Below, piece by piece: positions 8,064 to 16,255 of a DNA stretch of 64,000 nt. Each line of letters starts with the position of its first letter. Positions within the stretch are counted from its first letter, which is position 1. The notes beneath the pieces were generated by a model. That model worked only from the letters and a program-made list of their open reading frames with translations. It had not been told where the DNA came from and did no database searches. Origin of the DNA: Paenibacillus sp. sptzw28 (lineage in GTDB: Bacteria > Bacillota > Bacilli > Paenibacillales > Paenibacillaceae); contig NZ_CP080545.1 in assembly GCF_019550795.1 (NCBI RefSeq), forward strand, positions 5,251,501 through 5,315,500. The letters are read 5' to 3'. A program made the translations under genes and the position numbers.

Positions 8064-8588
8064 TTATAAGATCCGTTCCGCTCCACAGCGGCGAAATGCC
8101 TCCTCGGCTTCGCGCGATAAATCCTGGCCGATATTGTGCTGACTGCCATCCCCCGTGTCAGCGGTAACCACGAGTGCCCCGTCTACGATAGCCTCCCTGC
8201 ATACACCGGCGTCGTCGCCTTTTATACCAAGGGCATGAATAGCATCCTCCATGCCGTTCTCATCGACAAGCAGTCCGCCCACTGCCAGAATTCCGGCTCC
8301 ATAAGGCCAGGCTCCGCCGGTCAGCGGCCCAACCATACCTACCGTGCCTGCCAGACCCACTGGCCCCAGATTACCAAATCCGTAGCCATCGTCCATCTGA
8401 TCGCGGGTGTCCGCGAGCTCACGAACTTCATCAGCATCGACATCCGTTTCGGCTTCAATACGGCGCGAGTGATCGCCATCCTTCGCAAGCACCTTGATCT
8501 CATTTCTCGAAAAACCGCTTTGTTCTAAAGCTTTAACCGCCTCAACCGCCTGCTCCTCCATTTTAAAAATGCCGATTTTCATTGTCAT
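8064..8588 (-). CDS. General stress protein 17M-like protein
   Basis: 174 aa cytoplasmic protein. The N-terminal 45 residues (MTMKIGIFKMEEQAVEAVKA...GFSRNEIKVLAKD) are the GSP17M/YflT-type alpha-beta motif. A Gly-rich central segment (residues 85-105) follows, then a second alpha-beta half ending CREAIVDGALVVTADT. Start ATG 8586-8588 chosen for AAGGTGG 8 nt upstream. Members of this family are SigB-induced in Bacillus; here the gene is divergent from rsbV-rsbW-sigB, which fits. Biochemical role unknown. Confidence 0.75.
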   Translation of the reverse strand: MTMKIGIFKMEEQAVEAVKALEQSGFSRNEIKVLAKDGDHSRRIEAETDVDADEVRELADTRDQMDDGYGFGNLGPVGLAGTVGMVGPLTGGAWPYGAGILAVGGLLVDENGMEDAIHALGIKGDDAGVCREAIVDGALVVTADTGDGSQHNIGQDLSREAEEAFRRCGAERIL

Positions 8589-8811
8589 CAGAATAACCAC
8601 CTTTTTATAAGTTCGTTACCGCCATAGGCTCCAAACGAATCACTTACTTGACCTCCGTCATCGCCCGCTGCGCTTGCCCGGCTCATGTCCGCCGGCCAGC
8701 GCGCATTTTATCGTTGTCGCCGTGGCTCAAGACGAATCGTTTACGCTTGGTATACCCTGTTTCAGCGCTGTTCAATCGGCCTGATAGAAGAAACTACCTC
8801 AGCCGAAAACT

Positions 8812-8837
8812 GTTTCAATTGCTGGGCGCAAGGGTAT
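8812..8837 (+). promoter_or_regulatory. SigB-dependent promoter of rsbV-rsbW-sigB
   Basis: GTTTCA (8812-8817), 14-bp spacer, GGGTAT (8832-8837); the SigB consensus is GTTTAA-N12/15-GGGTAT. It lies 82 bp upstream of rsbV and would give autoregulation, as in Bacillus. The rest of the gap 8601-8918 shows no gene. Confidence 0.78.
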
Positions 8838-8918
8838 ACAATGTTATTAACCGGTTGGGAATTCGGACTTGGGGTCCTACACTCAGGTTCTAATTTTGGG
8901 TACAGGAGAGGTAATTAT

Positions 8919-9251
8919 ATGAAGCAGACAGACAAACTATTTTTACGCACCGAGAATAAAGACGGCAAATGTATCGTGTATATCGGGGGCGAGCTTGACC
9001 TCGAATCCGCCGCGCAGATGCGTGCTGCAATGTCTCCGCTTGTAGAAATGGCGGACTGTGAGCTGACGCTGAATCTTCGCGAATTGCGGTACGTGGACAG
9101 TACCGGCATAGGTATTCTCGTATCCGTACTCAAAGCTCGGCACGCCAATAATGCGCCTTTCGCAGTAGAAGCCATACCGCCGAATATCCGCAAATTGTTC
9201 GATATGACGGGCATTACACCTTTTCTGCTCAAGCAAGCTGGGCAAGCATGA
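8919..9251 (+). CDS. rsbV: RsbV, anti-sigma-B factor antagonist
   Basis: 110 aa STAS-domain protein. When unphosphorylated it binds RsbW and frees SigB; RsbW phosphorylates it on the serine of YVDSTGIGIL (Ser61). The STAS hallmarks VYIGGELDLES and DSTGIGIL are present. ATG 8919 with CAGGAGAGG upstream is preferred to a long N-terminal extension that would run through the SigB promoter. First gene of rsbV-rsbW-sigB, 30 bp before rsbW. Confidence 0.92.
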   Translation: MKQTDKLFLRTENKDGKCIVYIGGELDLESAAQMRAAMSPLVEMADCELTLNLRELRYVDSTGIGILVSVLKARHANNAPFAVEAIPPNIRKLFDMTGITPFLLKQAGQA

Positions 9252-9281
9252 CTGTGATGAAGAAAGGAACGAGAATACGCC

Positions 9282-9761
9282 ATGAAAGCGAATGAAGAAA
9301 TCATAACACTGCAGGTGCCCGCGGCTGCCGAATACATCGATCTGGTCAGATTGACACTGTACGGCCTTGCGGTCAAAATCGGATTTTCCTACGAGGAAAT
9401 TGAGGATATGAAAGTAGCCGTATCGGAAGCGTGCAACAACGCTGTCCTCTATGCATACGGGGATTTGCCGCATGGCTCAATATCGTCGGCCCCGCAGCAC
9501 GGTCCGCATATCGAAGTGCGCTTCGTGAAGAAATCAGACGCTCTCTCCATTATTGTCAAGGATAACGGTCGCAGCTTTGACGCCGCGACTGCGGCACGCA
9601 ATGCGGAACCGATGCACGGCAAGACGGTTGAAGAGCTGCAAGCAGGCGGGCTGGGCCTTTATCTCATGCAAGCATTGATGGATCAAGTAGAAGTGAACAG
9701 TGATGCCGGAACCGAAGTGGTTCTCACAAAACGCCTCGTTAAGAGTGGTGAAATGGCATGA
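9282..9761 (+). CDS. rsbW: RsbW, anti-sigma-B factor serine kinase
   Basis: 159 aa GHKL-type kinase that sequesters SigB and inactivates RsbV by phosphorylation. N-box EACNNAVLYAY at about residues 49-59, G1 box IVKDNGRSFD near 92-100 and G2 LQAGGLGLYLM near 119-129 are all intact. GAAAGGAACGAG precedes the ATG. Its last four bases overlap the sigB start (ATGA), implying coupled synthesis of sigma and anti-sigma. Confidence 0.93.
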   Translation: MKANEEIITLQVPAAAEYIDLVRLTLYGLAVKIGFSYEEIEDMKVAVSEACNNAVLYAYGDLPHGSISSAPQHGPHIEVRFVKKSDALSIIVKDNGRSFDAATAARNAEPMHGKTVEELQAGGLGLYLMQALMDQVEVNSDAGTEVVLTKRLVKSGEMA

Positions 9762-10540
9762 GTTTACAACCGGCCAAGCAGCCGCCGTTATCGAATGCGG
9801 AGCTCATTCTGATCTACCAGAATAACCCGAATAATGATACAGCAACGCTGCTTATTGAGTCTTATGAGCCGATGGTTCGAATGGCGGCCGGTAAAATTTC
9901 TCGCAATCGTCCGGATTTATATGAGGATTTGATGCAGGTCGGACAAATTGCGCTCCTTCGACTGTTCAGACAATTTGACGTCACCTTGGGCGTCCAGTTC
10001 GAACCTTATGCGATGAAAAGCATTATCGGCCATATGAAAAATTATTTGCGGGATAAATCGTGGTATGTTCAGGTGCCCCGTCGTATCAAGGAAAAAGGTA
10101 TCGCCGTCCAGCAAGCGGTAGACGATCTTACGGTTAAACTGGAACGGTCGCCGCGGATTGAAGAAATCGCCGAGCATATGGAGCTGACCGTCGAGGAAAC
10201 GACTGAAATCCTTGCCGGGCGCGAGCTGTACCACTATGTCTCGCTTGATACCCCGATCTCCGAGGAAGAGAACACGACGACTCTTGGAGACCTGATCGGC
10301 TCTCCTGCCGACGATTTCGAAACCGTGGATAAAAAGCTCGATCTGGAAGCGGCCATGTCCAGACTGAAGCCGCAGGAGCAGCAGGTGCTGCTGCTTGTAT
10401 ATCAGGAGGGACTGCCTCAGCGCAATATCGCCGACCGGCTCGGCGTCTCGCAAATGAGCATATCCCGAATTCAGCGGCGCGCGATCGATAAGCTGAAGCA
10501 ATTTCTCAGCGAGAATGATGCGGACAAGCAGGGTGAATGA
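9758..10540 (+). CDS. sigB: SigB, general stress RNA polymerase sigma factor
   Basis: 260 aa SigB/SigF-group sigma-70 protein. Region 2 (YEDLMQVGQIALLRLFRQFD ... YAMKSIIGHMKNYLRDKSW) binds core and the -10 element, region 3 follows (RRIKEKGIAVQQAVDDL), and region 4 (LPQRNIADRLGVSQMSISRIQRRA) reads the -35. Order rsbV-rsbW-sigB and the SigB promoter in front identify it as SigB rather than sporulation SigF, whose operon is spoIIAA-AB-sigF. No rsbX or module genes follow. Confidence 0.92.
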   Translation: MSLQPAKQPPLSNAELILIYQNNPNNDTATLLIESYEPMVRMAAGKISRNRPDLYEDLMQVGQIALLRLFRQFDVTLGVQFEPYAMKSIIGHMKNYLRDKSWYVQVPRRIKEKGIAVQQAVDDLTVKLERSPRIEEIAEHMELTVEETTEILAGRELYHYVSLDTPISEEENTTTLGDLIGSPADDFETVDKKLDLEAAMSRLKPQEQQVLLLVYQEGLPQRNIADRLGVSQMSISRIQRRAIDKLKQFLSENDADKQGE

Positions 10541-10587
10541 CTGATTGGATTCATGATTGTCGAGTCTCGCCAAAGCCGACAATGCAC

Positions 10588-10627
10588 AAAGCGCCGTGTC
10601 CGGTTGATCCGGACAGCGGCGTTTTTA
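10588..10627 (+). terminator. Terminator of rsbV-rsbW-sigB
   Basis: CGCCGTGTCCGG ... CCGGACAGCGGCG stem (one mismatch), then TTTTTAA. Confidence 0.85.
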
Positions 10628-10749
10628 ATGCGCTGATGACGCTGCCTGCGCAAGCGCGTTCTTCGCGGCCGCAGTTGTGAATAAGGCGCGTTCGCGTTAT
10701 GATGGTTACAGTTAAAGCATGAACGGACAAGCAGGAGGCTCGTATAACC

Positions 10750-11961
10750 ATGATGCATCGGATGCTGCGATTTCCATCCAATTGGGAGTGGCACGTGCTT
10801 CACGAACAGCGCCCCGTAACGACCGGTTTGAGTCGCGTCCGCAAAACGCATTCAGCCCGGCATGGAGCTGACGCCGCCAGTAAAGCGCAAAACCGGGATA
10901 TCGACCGGCCCGGTTCGCCCGTTTACGCCGGCAATTCGGAGGGCAGCGCGGATGCGCTGCGCGAACTGAAGAAAACACATCCCGAAATTGTCGATTGGGC
11001 GAAGGATGCCGTCTCGTCCAAAAGCAATCATATCGCCGTCTCCGAGTATGCCGGCGAGCCGGCCGTATACGGAACCCTGATGTGTCAACTCTCCGAGGAT
11101 TATAGCGATGTGGTTCCGCTTCATTTCTGGCTCACTCACGGTAAACTCGCGACGATACATACGGATTTGCGCTTGTCGATTCGAATGCAGCTTGAGCCTT
11201 GGGCTGAGAAGCTGAACCGCTGCCAGACCGCACCCGAGGCTTTATTCGTCATTCTCGGCGCTGTTCTGGAGACGTTTCATGCCGGTTTGGATGTATTTGA
11301 GACCCGCCTCGGAGAGCTGGAGAATTCCATGCGCCGACACAACCGGACGGGGCTGATGAATTCAATATTTGAACGGCGTTACGACCTGCTGCACTGGAAA
11401 CACCTGTTTATACCGATCCGGGAGATTCAAGGCGCGGCGAAAGAAGCATTCCTTGAGAAATTAACAGATTTGGAAGAATACAAGCGAATGGAATTCAAGC
11501 TTGACCGCATCCAGGAGCTGCTTGCCAGTTATGCAATGGAAATCGATACTTTGCTCATGATGGATGACGCTATTTCAAATTTTCGCGGCAACGATATAAT
11601 GAAGACGTTAACGATTTTTACCGCCCTGTTTATGCCGGCTACCGTCATCGGTGCCGTCTGGGGAATGAATTTCGACAAACTTCCGTGGGCTGATGAAACC
11701 TGGGGCTTTGTGAGCGTAACAACGGTTATTATAGTGACGACATTTGCTATTTATTGGTGGCTCTGGCATAAAGGCTGGACAGGCGATCTGTTGTACGCGC
11801 GCAAGCCTGAGCAAATTGTCGCCTCTTCCGACAATGAAGAGCGGCAAACTAAGCAGCAGACAGAGTCGGAACTGCCTATCCGGCGCAGCCGGACGGGACT
11901 ACAAATAAAAGAAGCGGAAGAGCGCCCGCTTCCCTCCCTGCCTTCACGCTCGAACAGATAG
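10750..11961 (+). CDS. CorA-family divalent cation transporter
   Basis: 403 aa. A soluble cytoplasmic domain (residues 1-290) rich in long helices (DVFETRLGELENSMRRHN) is followed by two transmembrane helices near residues 290-310 and 325-345. The signature between them is WGMNFDKLPW, the GMN ion-selectivity motif of CorA channels. The tail after residue 350 is charged. CorA pentamers pass Mg2+ (also Co2+/Ni2+). The N-terminal 40 residues are basic and atypical. AGGAGG lies 11 nt before ATG 10750, so ATG 10753 is also possible. Confidence 0.88.
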   Translation: MMHRMLRFPSNWEWHVLHEQRPVTTGLSRVRKTHSARHGADAASKAQNRDIDRPGSPVYAGNSEGSADALRELKKTHPEIVDWAKDAVSSKSNHIAVSEYAGEPAVYGTLMCQLSEDYSDVVPLHFWLTHGKLATIHTDLRLSIRMQLEPWAEKLNRCQTAPEALFVILGAVLETFHAGLDVFETRLGELENSMRRHNRTGLMNSIFERRYDLLHWKHLFIPIREIQGAAKEAFLEKLTDLEEYKRMEFKLDRIQELLASYAMEIDTLLMMDDAISNFRGNDIMKTLTIFTALFMPATVIGAVWGMNFDKLPWADETWGFVSVTTVIIVTTFAIYWWLWHKGWTGDLLYARKPEQIVASSDNEERQTKQQTESELPIRRSRTGLQIKEAEERPLPSLPSRSNR

Positions 11962-11976
11962 CTCAAAAAATCATAA

Positions 11977-12013
11977 GGGACATGCGCCTCTTGCAGACGC
12001 ATGTCCCTCTTTG
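11977..12013. terminator. Bidirectional terminator between corA-like gene and phosphatase gene
   Basis: GGGACATGCG ... CGCATGTCCC stem, followed by TCTTTGC on plus and TTATGATTTTTT on minus. Confidence 0.8.
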
Positions 12014-12021
12014 CTTAACCG

Positions 12022-13185
12022 TTACTTAATATCCACCGTAACCAGACAACGGTCGTCGGAACGATTGGATTCATTTTCTCCATGAAAAAGCGCTTCTTCA
12101 AGCTTCCCGGTCGGAATCTTGCTGCCTAAAGGCCTGAGCGCTTCCATCAGACATTCAACCTGATCGTCTTCCTCTCCTGCCACCAGGTCGAGCATGCCGT
12201 CCGTAACAAGAATCATTCGGTCGCCGGATGAGATGCTTAATGTATGCTTGTTCACCTCGATTTCATTGAATAAGCCAATCGCAACTCCCCCTTGCTCGAA
12301 TACTTCGACGCTTCCATTACCTCGCACGATGACTCCCGGAGGGTGTCCGGCATTGACGTATTCAACCGTTCCTTGCTCCAAATCGACAAGCGCATACAGG
12401 GCGGTAAAATAATACTGGATTAACTGGTCTGCAAATTGCAGCTGCTGCGCGCGCCGGTTCAGCTCTTTAATAACCTCACCGGGCTCTATCAGCTGCGTCA
12501 TCGCTTCTTTGAGAACCGAGGCTATGAACATGCAAACCAGCGAAGAGGAGATTCCATGCCCCATCGCATCAATGACGGCTACACCGTACCGCCTGTCGTC
12601 TATTCGGTTCCAGGCGTAAAGGTCGCCGGACAGCTCCTCGGAAGGGCGGAATATCGCCTCTATGGCTATGCCTTCCTCTTCAATCGGCTGGGATAAAGCG
12701 GCGCTCTGCACTTCTTTGGCAAGCTGCAGCTCTTCCCTGACTCTGCGGTCCCTGTCCTTGTGCCAGTCCTTCTGCTCTTTCAGCCGCAGAGCGACCCGAA
12801 TACGGGCAAGCAGCTCTATCCGGTTTATCGGCTTCGTGACATAATCAATGGCACCGGCATCAAGCGATTCCGCCAGCTTTTTGGAATCGCCGATTGCCGT
12901 TACCATGATGATCGGAATATCTCTGAGCCGCGCCGACTGCTGGATCGCGCGGCATGCGGTAATACCGTCCATGCCGGGCATCATCATATCGAGCAGAATC
13001 AAATCAACGCCGCTATCGATTCTGGATGGTCGGCTCGGCTCATGACCCTGAGCGGTAAGGCCGAGCAGACCAAAGAGCTCGATGCCGGAAGCGGCCGCTA
13101 TAATATCCGTGTAGCCGGCCCGTTTAAGGATCTCTTGAACAACGGTGATATTCATAGGATTATCGTCGACGATAACTATACGCAT
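12022..13185 (-). CDS. Response-regulator PP2C phosphatase (RsbU/RsbY-like)
   Basis: 387 aa. Receiver domain at 1-130 with acidic pair D7/D8, phosphoacceptor Asp66 (LILLDMMMPG) and Lys118 (YVTKPI); a linker helix follows; then a SpoIIE-type PP2C phosphatase domain at 165-387 with GDLYAW, IDAMGHGISSS, LVTDGMLD and DDRCLVTV. This is the architecture of B. cereus RsbY, which dephosphorylates RsbV-P to switch SigB on. Placement 1.5 kb from rsbV-rsbW-sigB supports that role. AGGAGAT precedes the ATG. The kinase that would control its receiver is not in the window. Confidence 0.88.
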   Translation of the reverse strand: MRIVIVDDNPMNITVVQEILKRAGYTDIIAAASGIELFGLLGLTAQGHEPSRPSRIDSGVDLILLDMMMPGMDGITACRAIQQSARLRDIPIIMVTAIGDSKKLAESLDAGAIDYVTKPINRIELLARIRVALRLKEQKDWHKDRDRRVREELQLAKEVQSAALSQPIEEEGIAIEAIFRPSEELSGDLYAWNRIDDRRYGVAVIDAMGHGISSSLVCMFIASVLKEAMTQLIEPGEVIKELNRRAQQLQFADQLIQYYFTALYALVDLEQGTVEYVNAGHPPGVIVRGNGSVEVFEQGGVAIGLFNEIEVNKHTLSISSGDRMILVTDGMLDLVAGEEDDQVECLMEALRPLGSKIPTGKLEEALFHGENESNRSDDRCLVTVDIK

Positions 13186-13275
13186 CTTCCATCTCCTAGC
13201 CAGAACTCCTATGATGTGGGTACATTAAGCAATGGTTCTTCTTTAATAATACCTTGCTGAAGATGAATGTGGCTA

Positions 13276-13863
13276 CTACCGCTTGGCGAACAACCGAGCT
13301 ACATGCACACCCGTTTCCATCCAAGCAAGCCATGCCGGCGTTTGTTCAGCCATAGCCGAAGAATGCATATAACCGTCTCGGCCGGAGCCGGTGTTGATGG
13401 AAGCTCCTTCAGAGGATGGGGCGCTCTCCATGGCGGCTATAGATCTGCCTGTAATGGCCTCCTTCTTCTCGGCCTCCATTTTCCGCTTGGCCGCCGCTGC
13501 CTTCGCTGCATCCTTCGCCGCAGCTGCTTCAGCCCGTCTGCGCAGTTTGGCCGACCAGAGCGACGAGAATCCGTGCGCCACGCCGGCTACTTCATGCAGA
13601 GCCGCGCCTGTTTCCCGCACTGAGGCCATCAGAGGCTCTATCGCGCCAATCTGTTCATCAACCCTGTCCGTAAGCTTACGCGCGCTTCCGACAAGATCGC
13701 CTATATCATCCTTCCACACATGGATGACCTGTTGTACTTCCAGCAGCGTTTTGCCTGCTGCATCCAGTGAAGTTTGCACCTTCCGCAGCGTCTGCACCAT
13801 AAAGACGGCAAGCACGGCAACGGATAAGCCTATAACCAACATCGCAATATCAGATCCACTCAT
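13276..13863 (-). CDS. DUF948 membrane-anchored protein
   Basis: 195 aa. One N-terminal membrane segment (IAMLVIGLSVAVLAVFMVQTL), then long amphipathic helices typical of DUF948 (SLDAAGKTLLEVQQVIHVW), then an Ala/Lys-rich helical stretch at about 110-140. ATG 13861-13863 has AAGGAGG 8 nt upstream; a GTG 9 bp earlier overlaps that site and is rejected. B. subtilis YtxG, a SigB-regulated general stress protein, has this domain, and a possible SigB-type promoter lies upstream here. Confidence 0.78.
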   Translation of the reverse strand: MSGSDIAMLVIGLSVAVLAVFMVQTLRKVQTSLDAAGKTLLEVQQVIHVWKDDIGDLVGSARKLTDRVDEQIGAIEPLMASVRETGAALHEVAGVAHGFSSLWSAKLRRRAEAAAAKDAAKAAAAKRKMEAEKKEAITGRSIAAMESAPSSEGASINTGSGRDGYMHSSAMAEQTPAWLAWMETGVHVARLFAKR

Positions 13864-13946
13864 CGGTGACACCTCCTTAGAAATTACGGGGTAAACCGCT
13901 TCTCAGGCATAAACTCTAAGTTCTTTATGCCAATATGTAATTCGTT

Positions 13947-13972
13947 TTACCCTTTACAGGCTGACTTGAATC
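13947..13972 (-). promoter_or_regulatory. Possible SigB-type promoter of DUF948 gene
   Basis: Minus strand GATTCA (13967-13972), 14-bp spacer, GGGTAA (13947-13952): the -10 fits 5 of 6 and the -35 fits 4 of 6 consensus bases. The remainder of the 13864-14292 gap holds one hairpin (14100-14133) and no gene. Confidence 0.4.
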
Positions 13973-14099
13973 GAATTTTAGAGCGCTAAGGTTGCGGTAA
14001 ATATCCGTCCCGCCGGGAAGGAAGCGTTCCGCATGACACTTTTACCGTAATCCGGCGTACTCCTGAATAAACTCCGAATAATCCCCTGGGACAGCTGAA

Positions 14100-14133
14100 A
14101 CAGGAGCAGCCGAACGTCGGCTTGCTCCTCTTA
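14100..14133. other. Stable hairpin in the gap before the lipase gene
   Basis: AGGAGCAGCCGA ACG TCGGCTTGCTCCT pairs over about 12 bp with one bulge; only a weak T tail (CTTATG) follows. No plus-strand gene lies immediately upstream. It could be a leader structure of the lipase mRNA. Confidence 0.4.
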
Positions 14134-14292
14134 TGCCTGCCTTCGCGGCAAATGTGCGATTTTGGCTTGAAGCTTTTACATATTTATACCCTGATTGTGA
14201 ATGTCATAAGCTGCGTTTCCGAAACAGGCGGACGCCTAAAGCGCTATTGCCCATCTCATCATACAATGCTGAGAGGAGCGTGAACGAGAACA

Positions 14293-15075
14293 ATGGAAGA
14301 CACGCGCAAAATGGATATGCAAACAGCCATATTCCTGGCCGCGGTATGCGGTCAAACGTATGTCCAGTTCGAGAATATACAACAGAATTTCCTTCTCCCG
14401 GCCACTTACCGTGTAGTCGGTTCGTTCACCGCCGCGGCTCACGGCAGTCCAATGGAACCTTTCGGTTTCTTAATTGAATCCGACCGCGCGGCTGTACTCG
14501 CGTTTCGCGGCACAAGCTCGGCGACGGACTGGGTAACCGACATGATGGCCCAGCAAACGGCATTCAAGCCGGTGAAAGGCGCCTTACAAACGCACCGTGG
14601 GTTCACCGATGTCTATATGTCCGCTCGCGGCCGAGTATTCAGCTTACTGGAGCAATTGCCAAGCAATAAGCCGCTTTATATTACCGGCCACAGTCTGGGC
14701 GGGGCGCTTGCCACGCTGGCTGCCTACGATATTGCTGTGAACCGTCCTAGTGTCCGGATACTTGTGTACACATTCGGTTCGCCTCGTGTCGGGGATCCGA
14801 AGTTTGTCCGCAGCTATAACAGCACAGTGCCGGCCCACTTCCGCATTCAGAATGAATTCGATATCGTTCCGTACTTGCCCCCGCTCATCTACCAATTGCC
14901 GAAATCAGAGAAAATTTATTATTATTTACACGTTAAGGGCGAAGTGAAGCGCAGCTTTCGAATCGGATCCGTCGGAGGCAATCACATTTTAAGCAATTAC
15001 TTTGCGGATTTGGCGAAAGAAGAGCCAGCTTTTGCCGCCTCTTTATGCGCCATGCCGTCCGGTTGGTGCCCATAA
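14293..15075 (+). CDS. Class 3 lipase family protein
   Basis: 260 aa alpha/beta hydrolase of the fungal-lipase-like class 3 group. Nucleophile elbow GHSLGG (Ser134), probable Asp191 (NEFDIVPYLPP) and His232 (GGNHILSNYF) form the triad; FRGTSSATDWVTD is the conserved oxyanion strand. No clear signal peptide, so location is uncertain. GAGAGGAG is 11-12 nt upstream of the ATG, a rather long spacing. Substrate not predictable beyond ester lipids. Confidence 0.85.
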   Translation: MEDTRKMDMQTAIFLAAVCGQTYVQFENIQQNFLLPATYRVVGSFTAAAHGSPMEPFGFLIESDRAAVLAFRGTSSATDWVTDMMAQQTAFKPVKGALQTHRGFTDVYMSARGRVFSLLEQLPSNKPLYITGHSLGGALATLAAYDIAVNRPSVRILVYTFGSPRVGDPKFVRSYNSTVPAHFRIQNEFDIVPYLPPLIYQLPKSEKIYYYLHVKGEVKRSFRIGSVGGNHILSNYFADLAKEEPAFAASLCAMPSGWCP

Positions 15076-15140
15076 CGATAAGCGAAAGCGGTTAACCTGC
15101 GATCGGCGCCCGGCTCAAAATCGTGCCTGCTTCGAGTATT

Positions 15141-15168
15141 ATGAGCTATGAAGCTCATTTTTGTGTTT
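15141..15168 (+). terminator. Terminator of lipase gene
   Basis: ATGAGCT-ATGA-AGCTCAT stem followed by TTTTGTGTTT; it overlaps the end of the convergent gene. Confidence 0.7.
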
Positions 15169-15697
15169 GAGATTTCTCATTAATCCGGTTTTGTACTGCC
15201 TTCGGCAGCCCTTTGAGGACAAGCCCGTAGGAGTGGTCAATCATGTCCCGCAGTTCTTCTTCGGGAATTGAGCCGTCGACATGAATCGAATTCCAATGCT
15301 TCTTGCTTAAGTGGTAGCCTGGCGTTATCGCCTCATATTGCTCGCGCAGGTTTTCGGCAATGACGGGATCGCACTTTAATGAAATGCTCGCACCGGACAC
15401 AAGCGCGAACATTTTGCCGCCTACTTTGGCGACAAGCGGTTCGGGTCCGAACGGGTATTCCTTTGTTGCCCCCTGCTTGGCTAAACAGTAATCAATGAGT
15501 GCCTCCATAGCTGCCTTGGTTCCTCCATCCGTATCGAATTCTTCAAGCCAGAGCGCCTTTGACTGCGACTCCTGCACCCAATGCAGCATAGAATTTTCAT
15601 TCTTTCGCTCATTACGATGAAAAATAATCAGCATTACGATGGCGATAACCCCTGCGATGAGCGCCGCTGTCGGATTGCCGCCCCCTATCATATGCAT
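15155..15697 (-). CDS. MmcQ/YjbR family protein with N-terminal membrane segment
   Basis: 180 aa. Residues 5-27 are a hydrophobic anchor (AALIAGVIAIVMLIIFH). The second half is a MmcQ/YjbR (CyaY-like fold) domain: LIDYCLAKQGATKEYPFGPEPLVAKVGGKMFAL and HLSKKHWNSIHVDGSIPEEELRDMIDHSYGLV. YjbR members are often called DNA-binding, but a membrane anchor is unusual for that. The second of the clustered ATGs is chosen because GGAGG is 6 nt away. Confidence 0.78.
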   Translation of the reverse strand: MHMIGGGNPTAALIAGVIAIVMLIIFHRNERKNENSMLHWVQESQSKALWLEEFDTDGGTKAAMEALIDYCLAKQGATKEYPFGPEPLVAKVGGKMFALVSGASISLKCDPVIAENLREQYEAITPGYHLSKKHWNSIHVDGSIPEEELRDMIDHSYGLVLKGLPKAVQNRINEKSQTQK

Positions 15698-15905
15698 ATC
15701 CATCCTCCATAAATTTTCTCCATAACTTCCCTCATATATTCACGTTTCATGAACTATCGTCTCATTTTACCGTTTACAAACGAAACTTTCAACCCATAAT
15801 AACATGTATCGTGAATCCAGTCTTGTCCAAAGGCATTGGTCCGGCTAAAGCGTGTACAATTGTAGGTACCATTACAACCACTTTGATTAAAAAGAGTTGA
15901 TAGCT

Positions 15906-16232
15906 ATGATCGGCAAGCGATTGAGAGAGCTGAGGAAAGGCAGTTCCATGACGCAGGAACAGCTGGCGTCCTTATTGAAAACCGCCAAATCGACTATTTC
16001 CCAATATGAAAATAATATAAACGAACCGGATCTTCATACACTTGTACGCATTGCCGATTTGTTCGCCGTAAGTCTCGACGACCTCGTCGGACGAGAGCTT
16101 CCCTATCAAATGAAGAAAGACCGGAGTTCCGGCAGCTCCTTCAAGGAAGCGTTAACTGAGGACGAATCCAATTATTTGCGGGACAGTCTGACGATATACC
16201 GCAAATGGATTTCCGGGAATAAGCAGGAGTAG
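15906..16232 (+). CDS. XRE-family transcriptional regulator
   Basis: 108 aa. HTH_3 domain at residues 2-58: RLRELRKGSSMTQEQLASLLKTAKSTISQYENNINEPD, followed by LVRIADLFAVSLDDLVG. The C-terminal 45 residues are polar and end IYRKWISGN, resembling SinR/Xre-like dimerisation tails. It is 23 bp ahead of the SDR gene on the same strand, so they may be co-transcribed. Target unknown. Confidence 0.85.
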   Translation: MIGKRLRELRKGSSMTQEQLASLLKTAKSTISQYENNINEPDLHTLVRIADLFAVSLDDLVGRELPYQMKKDRSSGSSFKEALTEDESNYLRDSLTIYRKWISGNKQE

Positions 16233-16255
16233 CTCCAGAAAGCAGGACACCCGAA

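Noticed and set aside
8600..8790. SigB promoter for the GSP17M-like gene
   Set aside because: A minus-strand GGGTAT exists near 8751 but its -35 is poor (GATTGA) and it is 160 bp from the gene, so it was not called.
8685..8918. N-terminal extension of RsbV
   Set aside because: It would cross the SigB promoter at 8812-8837 and is not STAS-like; ATG 8919 has a good ribosome site.
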